From assembly GCA_012295275.1 (NCBI GenBank), contig CM022665.1, positions 12,393,976-12,457,975 of the forward strand: DNA of 64,000 nucleotides, read 5' to 3'. Source of the stretch: Chrysomallon squamiferum (taxonomy: Eukaryota > Mollusca > Gastropoda > Neomphalida > Peltospiridae). Of this stretch, positions 50,943-63,211 are shown in pieces (position 1 is the first letter of the stretch; each line of letters opens with the position of its first letter). Made by a program: the position numbers and the translations under genes. Below the pieces are notes generated by a model, which saw only the letters and a program-made list of their open reading frames with translations, did no database searches and had not been told where the DNA came from.

Positions 50943-51790
50943 GTTGGCAGGGGAGTCTTTATTTATATTTATTATTATTATTATTTTTTTTTTTTTATTC
51001 TGTTGTATAGTTTCTCTTTTATTTATTTGTTTATTTAGTGGGTTTTTCTTTTTGTTGTTGTTGTTTTGTTTTGCTTTGTTTCTGACAATTATGACGAATT
51101 TCAAAAATGTAAAATATGTATAAATGACCCTTACATTTAGCGCTAAACGAAAATGAAATGATTCTTAAAACAGGTTTTGTTGTTGTTGTTTCTTCTTTGA
51201 AGTTCTTGCATCTGAATAGTTAGCATTTCTGACATTTTCTTTTCTAGATGTTTAAAGTTGGTTTTGACAGGAATGCGTATCTTTTAAATATTTTATTTTT
51301 TTTTTTTTTTTTTTTTTTTTTTCTTTTGTTCCTATCATTTTAATAATTTAGGAGCAAAAAGAACTTGTACACGACTGTTTTTATACAGTTATTTAACAAA
51401 ATTTCAAAATCATTTAACAATGAAAGATGTGCAACTTACAGACTACATCGGCTAAACTTTAATGGCGTTCTTACGTGTAATCCCTACGAAAATAACCAAC
51501 TGACTAACTAATCTATGAATGAATGAAACCTTGGGTATTTGCTTAACGATACTGCACGATATTTTGCTATTACGTCAGACGTATATGAATCTCATCGATA
51601 AGCATTATGGAAACTTTTCTTATTTCTTGTAGCCATTTTTAATAGTTTCTAGAGCAGTGGACGGGCCGGGAAATTATCCAGTGGTATTATTGTAATATCA
51701 GTTATATTTTTTTTTTTACTTTACAAGTTTTAACTACTAAACGTTGATTAATTATGATGAAAGCCAATATATATTATTTTTATTATTATT
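50629..51790. other. Intronic, no gene seen
   Basis: Poly-T at 50897-50939 and 51298-51322, plus ATT and GTT runs between them. Confidence 0.6.
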
Positions 51791-51792
51791 AT

Positions 51793-51839
<47 letters not shown>

Positions 51840-51840
51840 T
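51791..51840 (+). repeat. (AGT)n microsatellite
   Basis: An AGT triplet run directly after an ATT run. Confidence 0.95.
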
Positions 51841-51936
51841 TGAATGAAATTTAGTTAATTTAAATATCGGAAGCGTGTTTTTTTCACATTATAATGTTAT
51901 GATTCAAAAGATATCCGAATATCCGGCATCGTCAAT

Positions 51937-52041
51937 TACATACAGACAATATTTTAATATTCTTGGTCTTTCTTTATCTTATTATTATTATTATCATCAT
52001 CATCAGTGTTGTTGTTGTTGTTGTTGTTATTTTATTTTTTT

Positions 52042-52070
<29 letters not shown>
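51937..52070 (+). repeat. Dispersed 44-bp sequence followed by ATT/ATC/GTT triplets, copy 2
   Basis: This is the second copy of the 17448-17491 sequence. Here the triplet tail is mixed: ATT, then ATC, then GTT, then ATT again. Confidence 0.75.
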
Positions 52071-52073
<3 letters not shown>

Positions 52074-52975
52074 ATTATAATTTTGTTGTTTCCTGTTTTG
52101 TTTTCTTCTCAATATTACAAAGTTCTTTTCTCTTCTGAACCAGTAACTGTAGCACTAGTTAAACATGGATATTTTTCTCCAGTTTATTTTTCTTCTTCGC
52201 GTATACGTATAGATATAAAATGATAGTCACCTTCTATATCATTTTCACTACACCTCTGACATTTTCACTGTGTTTTTTAATTTTTTCAATTCAGTATCAT
52301 CTGCCTTGTTCAACATACAACTGACTCTTGTAAAATACTTATTACTAATAAACTGTACAGTAGTAAAAGTGTTCAGCTGTCGTTTAGTGGGTTGAATTGC
52401 GTCTTTCTGAGGCCACACAAAAAAAAAAAAAAAAGTACAATTACCCACGTGTATTTTATTCAAGATTAAGATTAAGTATTTTTGCTAGACTTCCTGGTAA
52501 AATCTCGATATGTTATTCATCGTTAACAAATTTGTCGTTTGTAACCTTTTAGTGAAGGTTCAGTAATGTGTATCGTCTTCTCTAGTCAAAGGTCAAGCGA
52601 AAAATGTTATTCTTTAATTATTTACACAAGCTCACCGCGCGGTAATTATACGGATGGCAGCATTAAATGATAATGATAAATTGTTTTGTAAGGTTATGTT
52701 AGTGCTTTTCCTCTTCTTGCCTTTATTTTATTTCTTTACTATCTTTTTTTTTTTTTTTTTTTTAAGGATAAAAGGTTTACAAATCTTAAGACGTCCATCT
52801 TGTGCAGTCAAGGTAGATGGAAAATAACTAATCTTTTTATAGATATATTTTTAAATAATTTTTTTTTTTTTTATTTTTTTTTTTTTTTGCAATATTTTGG
52901 AACTCGTCAATCAAACAGCAGCTTGTATTGGCATTCTGAGACCCCATCATGCGATGTGATTTTATGTAAGCAGTA

Positions 52976-52979
<4 letters not shown>
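52071..52979. other. Intronic, no gene seen
   Basis: Poly-A (52420-52434) and poly-T (52745-52763, 52860-52890) runs in AT-rich sequence. Confidence 0.55.
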
Positions 52980-53025
<46 letters not shown>

Positions 53026-53153
53026 ATTTATATATATATCAGTTAATTACCTATTCTCAAATGGTGGTTTTTCTTTTTTTTTGTTCATCAGTAACTAAGA
53101 ATTGATTTCACAATTTCATTTTAACTATTTATTTATTTATTTATTTATTTATT

Positions 53154-53196
<43 letters not shown>

Positions 53197-53200
53197 TTTT
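52980..53200 (+). repeat. (CT)n, then (TTTA)n
   Basis: A CT run at 52980-53022 and a TTTA/ATTT run at about 53127-53200 with one break. Confidence 0.95.
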
Positions 53201-53660
53201 AGATACCATCATTTGTTTTCCTTAGGTCACTCTATTAATCATTATTAAATGAAGGAATATTTCTAGAATGGGAAAAGACAGAAATGGTCAGATTAAGGAG
53301 GAATGAACCTGCGTTCTATTCTGACCACTGAATTTTATCTGCCTGATCTTACTGTATGAAAGTCTTATGTATATGATTTTGTGTTCGGATTGTTTCTCCA
53401 CGTTGCATAGTCTGAAAGCCCCTTTCGAAGTTCTGTTCGCATGTTATTACTGATAATTTGTCATTCTTAAAAGCAATTATTTTATTTATATCCGTGAGAA
53501 AACCATTTAATATATTCTTTTTTATGTAAGGCTATCATTCAAAACCTAACACAGATACAATTTTAGTGAAAAAAACTAATACAGAAAACTAAACATCTTA
53601 AATTTCAGTGACAGTTATTATTAATAATGTCTGGTGAAAATTTAGCGCTACATGATTACT
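53201..53660. other. Intronic, no gene seen
   Basis: AT-rich, no motif recognised. Confidence 0.55.
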
Positions 53661-53666
53661 GGAAAA

Positions 53667-53707
<41 letters not shown>

Positions 53708-53839
53708 AAGGTGCGTTTGGAGGTATATGCAGGTATGTATGTATGTATGTGTGTATGTGTATATGTATAAATGCATGTATGTATATTTGTATGTATGAAT
53801 GTGTTTATGTGTAGACAGACAGATAGATAGATAGACAGA

Positions 53840-53899
<60 letters not shown>

Positions 53900-53942
53900 T
53901 AGATAGATAGACAGACAGACAGATAGATAGATAGATAAATTT
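53661..53942 (+). repeat. AT, TGTA, and GATA/GACA compound repeat
   Basis: A TA run (53675-53701), GTAT repeats to about 53810, then alternating blocks of GATA and GACA tetramers to 53938. Confidence 0.95.
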
Positions 53943-54470
53943 AAAAGGGCCACAATATATAAAAATCAGAAGAGAAAAAAACAAACAAATCCTGGGTTTA
54001 ATGTACGTCATCAGCAAACGCAGTTTGTTCAGGAAGTTTGCGTATTGCCCCCTTCTGGTTTTAATATGTCAGCTCGGCAGACGGAGAATCTTTGGCGCCT
54101 CTTCTTGACCATAATAAAGAAAAACGTCAATAATGAAAAGACCCAATGGCTACTTCATGTTTGCTTTTATAAATGAATGCGTATTTCGATAACACTTTGA
54201 AAAAAAAAAAAATAATAATAATAATTGCTTCATTTTTTTTTTCGTTTGGTTCTCCACAAAATTATGGGAAAATTAAATAACGATTCAGAAGATAGATGAT
54301 GTTTAGTAATTTCACTGATAATTGTAATTATATCAGACCAGCATGTCAGTACGAAGGTTAAATGTGTTATGTGATTGTAAAATCTCGTAAATAAATCGGT
54401 GTTAGTAACGTGAAAAGTATCTGGGTTTTTTTTGTCATCAATTAATGACTTAACTGATAGTTCGTAATAA
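53943..54470. other. Intronic, no gene seen
   Basis: Single-copy-looking sequence without a recognised frame. Confidence 0.55.
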
Positions 54471-54473
54471 TAA

Positions 54474-54529
<56 letters not shown>

Positions 54530-54565
54530 ACAGTAGTAATAAAAATGATAATAATAATAATAAAC
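54471..54565 (+). repeat. (AGT)n then (AAT)n
   Basis: A nearly pure AGT run followed by AAT triplets. Confidence 0.95.
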
Positions 54566-55125
54566 AATACCGTGATATGTAAGGAATAGTTTATTTTGGT
54601 GTTAATTTATTTCGGTTTTGTTTATTTTGTTTTTGTTTTATTTTTATCATCTTCTTTTTTTTCTTTTCCTTTTGAATTCTCTCAAGAAGTAGTTGATTTG
54701 TTTACCTTTATTTCTTTTCTTTTTTGTATAACTTAATGTGAAATAATATTTTATTGTGATTGTAATTTATTAACTGAAAGACTTGTTTGGTTTTATTTAT
54801 TTTGGAATTTTGTTGCTGCAGCTTATTTTTCATAGCTTCCTTTTTATCGTGTCTTGTTTTAACTTACATATTTTGGAATTATCCAATTTAAAACATAGAT
54901 GTTTGTTTATTTTTTCTTACATTTACCTCTTCTTTTTTTTTTTTTTTCTTTTTCTTCATGTAGCTAAACAATTACAGTTACTAAATTCTTTGCTTCCGAT
55001 GCCAGAACCACGATTCGACTCAGAAACACACGTAATTTATTACTATTGAAAAAACGACATCCTAATGTACAGCAATTCCAAAAATGTTCTGACAATATTT
55101 CTTTGTCTTTAACTAGGTTTTTATG

Positions 55126-55160
<35 letters not shown>

Positions 55161-56206
55161 GTTTTTTTTTTTTTTGTTATACCTTGAGCAACATTTCCTA
55201 CCAGAATTACTGAATTAGTTTTCTACATGAAAGTATGCTGAATCCCAGAAACATTATTTCAAGATGTCTGCCAAATGACACGTACAGTATTTATCTTCGA
55301 TTACAAAGTACACGGCAGTGTGATAGTTGTAACTGATTTTAGGGCAAGAGTTGACGATGTTTTTGGTGGTTTGGAGATGGATGTTGAATTTTTTTTTAAA
55401 TGCAGATTATTCTCTTCTTCGGGTTTTGTTTCAAAGGGAGCTATTACGTGTCCGTAACGGCTGCTGTTTGTTATTGTTAGTAGTAGTTGTTGTTGTTGTG
55501 TAGTAGTAATAGTAGTAGTATTTGTTTTAGCTATTTGTGGGAGTTTTTTTGTATTGTTGTTGGTTTCTTTTCTTTTTTTTCTATTTTTGTTTTTGTTTCG
55601 TTTTTTTTTTATGTTTATGTGTATGTCGCAGATATTTTGTTTTATGATGTTGTTGTTGTTATTGTTTTGGGTGGGGTTACTTAATGAAAGGTTCTTTTAA
55701 TTTTGATTCCAGGCAGTCTTAATTTTTGTAAAGAATTTCTATCATCACTAATCTCTTCTGTCTTTTTTTTTAAATTATTATTATTATTATTATTATTATT
55801 TTTTACTGGAATCACTGTTTTCGTTTACATATATATTTTGTTGTTGTTTTCTAAATACCGTGTATTTGTGCATAGTTTGTGTCACCAGTAAAATGTATCC
55901 CTGGAATTAAACTTTCCTAAACTAAAACCAACTTTGTGTAAAATGATCAGTAAAAGAAATTACTGCTGTTCTCCTTGTTTGTTTTTTTTTTTTTTTTTTT
56001 TCTTTTTTGTCCTCTCCAACCCACTACCCGAACATTTATATATACAAAGAAAATATAGTAATTTTCAGTCTAGACTACTACAACTTTAAACAAGCAGATT
56101 TTAATTTTAAATTGTATTAAATTTCCTCTGAAATTCTGTAAACTGAAATGACTGTTATCTTAAATGTAAATTCGTCAGTATATAATTTTCTAAGAGAATT
56201 ATTATT

Positions 56207-56244
<38 letters not shown>

Positions 56245-56330
56245 TATGGAGAAAATAAATTGTTTGAATCGTTGCTGTAATTAAATTTGTTTTTGTGATT
56301 GTTATAGCGATTGTTATATAGTTTTATTGT
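54566..56330. other. Intronic, no gene seen; T-rich
   Basis: Poly-T at 55128-55159 and 55984-56001, GTT/AGT triplets at 55478-55520, ATT at 55779-55801 and TA/T at 56210-56245. Confidence 0.6.
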
Positions 56331-56580
56331 ATTAGTAATAGTTGAAGTAGAGGAAGTAGTAATAGCAGTTATAGTAGTAATAGTAGAAGTAGTAATGTTA
56401 GTACTTGTAATAGTAGTAGTAGTAGTAGTAGTAGTAGTAGAAATAGTAGTAGTACTAGTAATAGTAGTAGTTGTAGAAATAGTAATAGTAATAATAACAG
56501 TAGTACCGGAGTAAGGAATCAGAACTAGGTGCAGTAAAAGTAGTAACTTTATCAGTAGCACTAGTAGCAATAGTTATAGT
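56331..56580 (+). repeat. Imperfect AGT/AAT triplet repeat
   Basis: GTAGTA/GTAATA triplets over about 250 bases; Val/Ile and Thr/Ile/Ser frames are artefacts. Confidence 0.9.
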
Positions 56581-57869
56581 TGTTAAAATAAAATTTATTA
56601 TTATTTTTATTTATTTTTATTATTATTATCATCATTATCACCATCACCATCAGCATCACTATTATTATTATTATAAACAAAATTGTTCTACATTTTAAGG
56701 CTATTTTTCGCAAAGTTCCTGTCGCCTTAAGAAGCCGTAAAAAAACCTAATTTGGTTTATTTGCGATATTCGTCAGATAATGACAGATGAAAGCGGTGGC
56801 TTTGATTTTTGCCTATTCTGCTTCCAGCTTCATCTTAGAATCCCTTCTAGCATGCTTCTGTATTTTTGTGCCTTGGGTATGATCTTCACAATTATGGTTT
56901 TTAAAGTAATTAACCTGCATTACGTACATAATGAGAACGTGACTTTGAGGGTCGTTTCGGACTTTTTTTTTTTCATCCAATTAATCTTCTGCTTTTGCGT
57001 TGTATGAGGTAGCCACTTGAAAGTTGTTTTAACAAAGACATGAACAGAATATTTTAAAAGATATTTATGTGTGTCGTTCATGTATTTGAATGCACAGTAG
57101 ATAGATAATGCATCACAGCCACAAAACAAAAGCCTGACTACAAATAACCTTTTAGAATTATCACGATATATAAATTTGTTGAAATAAATTTCTTTTTTAA
57201 TAGTTAAATATGTAATAAGTTTCCTGTTTTTCGTTAGGCTGGACTGCACATAGGCCAGTTCTTTGGGGGGATTGTTAGTTTGGTTTGGTTTGGTTTGTTC
57301 TAATTGTTGTCGTTTCTATATATATATATATATATAGAAGATCACTTCCTACTTAGCAAAAAGAATAATTAGCCCAGTGAGTAATACCAGCAAATTTCCT
57401 TTTTCGGATATTAATTTACAAAATATATTTTTGTCTGACACCTAAAACCAATTAATATTAAAATGATGTGAAGTTAAGGAATTAATTTTGTGAAAGTTAT
57501 TTGAGGCTACTATACAAAAGCATTTTCAGCGCGTTGTACTAATATCCATAGCCCAATGGCTGAACCTTTCGGCCACAACAAGATATAAGAAAAGTCGTTT
57601 GTTAGTACAAGATGGCATTCTTTTCACAAACAGTATATGTATAGTACGTATTAATGAGATGTTCAAACCTCTTCTCTTATCTCAGACACACACACACACA
57701 CATATGTATATCATAACATTTAATTTAAACTATCTGGGAAGTCATTCTAGATACTGAATTGCATTTCAAATAAAGGAATGCTGCTGCTGCGGATCACAGC
57801 TTGTTCACTCTGACGTTTGTTTGTTTGTTAAAAAAAAAAAAACATAATCTAAAATGTACCAGTTTCTGA
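56581..57869. other. Intronic, no gene seen
   Basis: ATT/ATC runs to 56675, a TA run near 57317-57336 and a CA run near 57687-57702. Confidence 0.55.
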
Positions 57870-58097
57870 CGATTGTTAGTTCGTGTAACTCGTACTCTTC
57901 TGCAAGATCAGTCAACTCTTCTGAACATTTGCTCTAACCTGGACCATGACCCTGCAGTCAAGACGGCTGTGTACTTCTACAGTCCTGTCAAAAGTGAATT
58001 GATTCTCGTCAACAACGTGCGACGATATCGTGCATCACTTGTCACAGAAAATGAACTTCTGTCCAGAGATGTTAGTATTTGCATGTTTGATGAATGA
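57870..58097 (+). other. Unclassified open frame with balanced codon use
   Basis: A frame of about 75 codons, open from a stop at 57867-57869 to a stop at 58095-58097, reads through non-repetitive sequence and gives a mixed-composition peptide containing VTRTLLQDQSTLL and NVRRYRASLVTENELLSRD. It has no ATG near its start. An acceptor-like TTGTTAG lies at 57874-57880. I recognise no family. It could be a decayed transposon or retrocopy fragment, an unrelated nested exon, or chance. Confidence 0.25.
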
Positions 58098-59272
58098 AAT
58101 GACGAAAGTATCGAATGCTCGGCGATCGTACATAATTTCGTCAGTAAACGTCTGATAGATTTGCATTTTTGCCTTTATTTCGTTCTCTTGTTCGCTTATT
58201 ACTTCTTCATCTTCACCCCCTAAGTATGTGTTATCGTTGTTTATTAAGTATTATAAAGTACATATTTGGCTTATTTCTTCATCATCACAACCCCTGAAAA
58301 GACATTATTAACCTTTTTTTTTTTTTTCTTTTTTTTTTTTTTGTTAAGTATTTGCCAAGTGTACCAAATTCACGTGTTTATACATACATTTATGTCTTAT
58401 GTTATCGTACTTTAACATTTAAAAAAAAACCTGTAACTTTGACACCTAATAAACATATGAAGATTTCATCAAACTAGGGTCTTATCAATATTAATTTTCG
58501 GTTCGAATAGCTTAAAGAATAATCGAGTGTATCAGATGCAGTTTATGAAGGAATACTCAACTCGGTAAAGGCAATGAAAAAAAAAAAAAAAAAAAAAAAA
58601 TTCACTGCAGTGAGAGTACGTCCAGTGATTAACATGATTACTCAGGACTGATCAACAAAGTTAAAAATACGTATGATAAAAGTATTATTTGATTAATAGG
58701 ATATTTTAAAGTAGGAGCTAGTTTTGTTGTTGTTGTCTTTGTGTGGGTTTTTTTACTCCGTTTATTGTTTAATTAATGTTAACAGTTGGCCAGACAGTTT
58801 GTCCCTGTTTTTCTAATTGTCCGAACATTGTAATATTCGAAATTCCGAAAATCGAATGTTCGAAGCTTCGAAGGGCTCTACGTCAATTCACTTATTCATT
58901 CCTAATAAGTTTATCTTATCTTTCACTTTTTACCCCACACAGATCTTCATTTCTGTTTCATTTCTTGCTTTTTCCACTTCTTTCCTTACCCACCTTTTAC
59001 TTCCACGGAGATACAGTAAACACACATGCATATGTTCATGTCATTCTTAATTTTTAAATGTCTACGTTTATATCAGCATGATGACTATAACGAAAAAACA
59101 ACCAAAAGCAGAACAAATGCCAGATACATGAAGTAAATACATTTTGAGCTCCTGTGAGCTTTCATTTCAGTTATATTAACTATATAATATATCAATGTTT
59201 GAATGTTTGAAATATTTTAATTGCAGTTTTCCTGCCTTTTATCAAGTTCACGTTTATCGCTGATTAATTATA
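58098..59272. other. Intronic, no gene seen
   Basis: T runs at 58315-58342 and a poly-A run at 58576-58600; the rest is unassigned. Confidence 0.55.

Positions 59273-59328
<56 letters not shown>
59273..59328 (+). repeat. (GT)n microsatellite
   Basis: An uninterrupted GT run. Confidence 0.97.
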
Positions 59329-60461
<1,133 letters not shown>

Positions 60462-60605
60462 TCTGGGTTTTCTTTCTTCAGATTTTTAAACAGGTTAAAC
60501 CAAATAGAATATCAAACTAACAGTTAAATATTCTAAAATTTAAAAGAATGCTGATTATTTTTTTTAATGATGTTGCTAATTATTTAAATGCTTTTTATTT
60601 TGCAG

Positions 60606-60737
60606 TTGCTGTTGTAGTTGCTTTCTTCTTGTGTTGGGCTCCATTCCACGCTCAGCGGCTGATGACACTGTACGTCAAACAAGAAAGTTGGACACCCGAG
60701 TTGCTCATCATTCAAAGTCATCTGTTCTACGTCTCAG
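60606..60737 (+). CDS. Same receptor, exon for TM6 to start of TM7
   Basis: This 132-nt exon adds 44 codons and preserves phase 1 at both ends. The acceptor is TTTTGCAG ending at 60605. Joining the single G left by the TM3-loop 3 exon to the first two bases makes a Val codon, giving KML-VAVVVAFF, the usual start of TM6 in pyrokinin and neuromedin-U receptors. The CWAP motif lies at 60632-60643 and is followed by FHAQRL, a family hallmark. Extracellular loop 3 (KQESWTPE) follows, then the start of TM7, ending FYVS before the split Gly codon. The donor is GTAACA at 60738, which is not a strong consensus and is also the first base of an intronic tandem repeat. If the donor were skipped, the frame would stop at 60809-60811, giving a receptor without TM7. 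Confidence 0.93.
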
Positions 60738-61030
60738 GTAACAACAACAACAACACTATCACCACGAAAGCATTAACAGTAACAACAGTAGTCATTGCAC
60801 CACCACGATAACAACAACAACAAACAATAACAGTATCACCACTAAAACACTAACAGCAACAGCAATAGACATTGTACCAACAATAACAACAACAAATAAT
60901 AATAATAGTATTACCACCATGAAAACACTAACAGCAACAGAAACAGCCATTGTACCAATAACAACAACAACAAACAATAACAGTATCACCACGAAAACAC
61001 TAACAGTAAGACCAGTATCACCAAGAAAAC
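60738..61030 (+). repeat. ~76-bp tandem repeat starting at the splice donor, ~4 copies
   Basis: Units contain an ACA run, CAGTATCACCACNAAAACAC, TAACAGCAACAG and CATTGTACCAA. The first unit begins with the donor itself (GTAACAACAACA); later units have ATAACAACAACA at the same place. Confidence 0.85.
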
Positions 61031-61144
61031 AATAACAATAACGACAACCATTACAGTAAAAATAATATCAGCTACATAACGAAATTTGCAACAATAGTAT
61101 TAACAACAACAATTGTAATTTTACTACTTAATAATAATGAAAAC

Positions 61145-61187
61145 AACATCATCATCATCATAATTATCATCATCATCATTATCATCA

Positions 61188-61236
<49 letters not shown>

Positions 61237-61240
61237 TTAA
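61145..61240 (+). repeat. ATC then ATT triplets then TTTA
   Basis: ATC/ATT triplet runs followed by a short TTTA run. Confidence 0.9.
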
Positions 61241-62232
61241 TAAAGTAACAATACCAACAGTAGCAAAAATAGAAGGTTGGACCATTTAAAAAATAAAGAT
61301 TATATACATGTATAAAGAAAGAAAAAAGGATTTTGGCAGACGAACGATGGATTGATGGATTGATGGAAGAACTGAATATTTATACTCGTCCTTTTTTTTA
61401 CTTAATCTAAGAACTGAAAGGTGGGTGTATACATTTGTGTGTGTGTCTGTGTCTGTGTTAATTTATTTCTGTTTGTCGAGATTTAAAGGATTGCATTATT
61501 CAAGAAATGAGTGTTATTATATACTAAAATACACCTGAAAGCTAGTTCCACTTAGAAAAGAAACGCTTAACATTTTTGAACTTACGTTAACCAGTGTTAG
61601 CACTTATCTCCCCTGAAGTGCTCTTTTCAGCATAATAACATCACAACGCTTTGTCTTTGAGAAGACCCGTAAAAATCTAATTTACGTTTGCTTATGACAA
61701 AGAACCATAATATCAGTTGTTTTCCTTTGAAGAGAACCTTGGAGCAAATACAGCATTTGGGAAACACTTAACGGACTGTTGTTTCGACACACTTCAATTA
61801 ATGTGTAATTATGCATAACAGCTTGCAAGAAACATTATTGCTGCGTGTTACTTCAAAAGAAACAATCGATGTGTTTGTGTGATAACCGTACAGTCACGTA
61901 CAAGAGGAATTCAAAGAATACACTGAAAGAAATTATATGTAATGTGTTTGTATAATAAGCTTTAAATGTTGTTGAAAAACGATCAATGAAAATACCTTTG
62001 GCGCGTAGGTGTAAATTCGAAAACGACATTAGGTTTGTTTCATTGATATGATAGCTAAATAATGGGTTAATTTTCGTGATAGTTGTTCAAGATGGTGGAA
62101 AAAATCCCGGATGAGTGACCGATTAATATTTAATGTTTGACGTTTTTAAAGTAAAACAACTGTTTTTATTAATAATGATAATAATAATGTACCAAGTTCA
62201 AATAATGTGGCCATTACAACTCTCTTTCTTTT

Positions 62233-62249
62233 TTTCACTCTCTCTCTTT

Positions 62250-62346
<97 letters not shown>
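62233..62346. repeat. (CT)n(AT)n(AG)n palindrome
   Basis: A CT run (about 62258-62283) is followed by an AT run (to about 62309) and a GA run (62310-62345). The two outer runs are complementary and the centre is self-complementary, so about 80 bases can fold into a perfect hairpin, 300 bases upstream of the last exon. Confidence 0.92.
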
Positions 62347-62347
<1 letters not shown>

Positions 62348-62464
62348 AGAAAAAGAAAGATAGATCTTTAAACATCCATATATCCATTTATTTTTCTCTT
62401 TATATTAAATATCAGCCTACAGATACTTATATCAAAACAAAAACAAAAGTGTTTATATTACAAG

Positions 62465-62585
62465 CGCCAGTCACACACACATACACACGCACACACATTC
62501 AAACAAATACACACACAATTCACACAGACACTCGCATACATACACATATATACACATGAATACATACATACATACATAGACACTC
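62465..62585 (+). repeat. CA/CATA-rich repeat
   Basis: Imperfect ACAC and ATACAT repeats just upstream of the last exon. Confidence 0.8.
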
Positions 62586-62645
62586 ACATTAAATAAAGAA
62601 ACGCTATCAAATAAATATTTAAATCTGATTTTTTTTCTCTTTCAG

Positions 62646-63211
62646 GCGTGTTTTACTTCTTAAGTTCTACGATCAACCCAATTTTATACAATCTGTTATC
62701 GAGAAAATTTCGACAGGCTTCCAAGAGAACGTTATGTCGTTGCTGCTTGGACTTGGAATCCATACCAGCGTTTTACAAGCTGAAAGCGAAGTTCATTTGT
62801 CGAGGCGAAATCACGACGTCGTCGCAAAGCGAAAGACGTTACCTCAACCCAGAAATCAGAATGGCAAAATTAGCGGGGCCTGAAATTCGAAATCTGAACA
62901 AAACTCCAGGATACCCTTCTACCAAGGATACCTCCATGCGTCAATTCAGTCCTACCCCATCCTCCAGCAGTGCGCATGCGCATTCCGACGGTCGTTTGGA
63001 ATATCTCTGTCGTCATAAATACTGTTCTGGCAGGCGGGCTCGGTTGCAGGCACTTCGTGAATCATCGGTAAGGAGACATCTGCATGCGTCAGATCCGGAT
63101 ATTGATAATTACAGTATGACGAGGTACTACCGCCAGTGCTTGTTACTGAATTCGGCTATCGACGGCGTTACGGTGAGCAGAGAACGATGCAAAGACATCT
63201 GCAGGCTTTGA
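62646..63211 (+). CDS. Same receptor, last coding exon: TM7 end, helix 8 and long C-tail
   Basis: The acceptor TTCTCTTTCAG ends at 62645. The G from the previous exon completes a Gly codon, giving VSG-VFYFLSS followed by NPILY (62675-62689), the NPxxY motif of TM7. LLSRKFRQA follows as helix 8, then a cysteine cluster (LCRCC) that is a plausible palmitoylation site. The remaining cytoplasmic tail is about 160 residues, rich in Ser, Arg and Tyr, with a serine run (PTPSSSSAHA) that could be phosphorylated by receptor kinases. The TGA stop is at 63209-63211. The three visible exons together encode about 412 residues, so with the missing TM1/TM2 part the receptor should exceed 500 residues. Codon use is more balanced than in the surrounding AT-rich sequence, which supports a real coding exon. 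The distal tail resembles no domain I recognise. Confidence 0.92.

Larger units (their letters stand above)
60738..62645 (+). other. Intron of about 1.9 kb splitting TM7
   Basis: A phase 1 intron lies between GTAACA at 60738 and TTCTCTTTCAG at 62645, interrupting the Gly codon in TM7. It begins with an (ACA)-rich tandem repeat, continues through ATC/ATT runs (61145-61240) and about 900 bases of plain sequence (61260-62200), then a CT/AT/GA palindrome and CA-rich repeats, before the acceptor. Confidence 0.9.
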
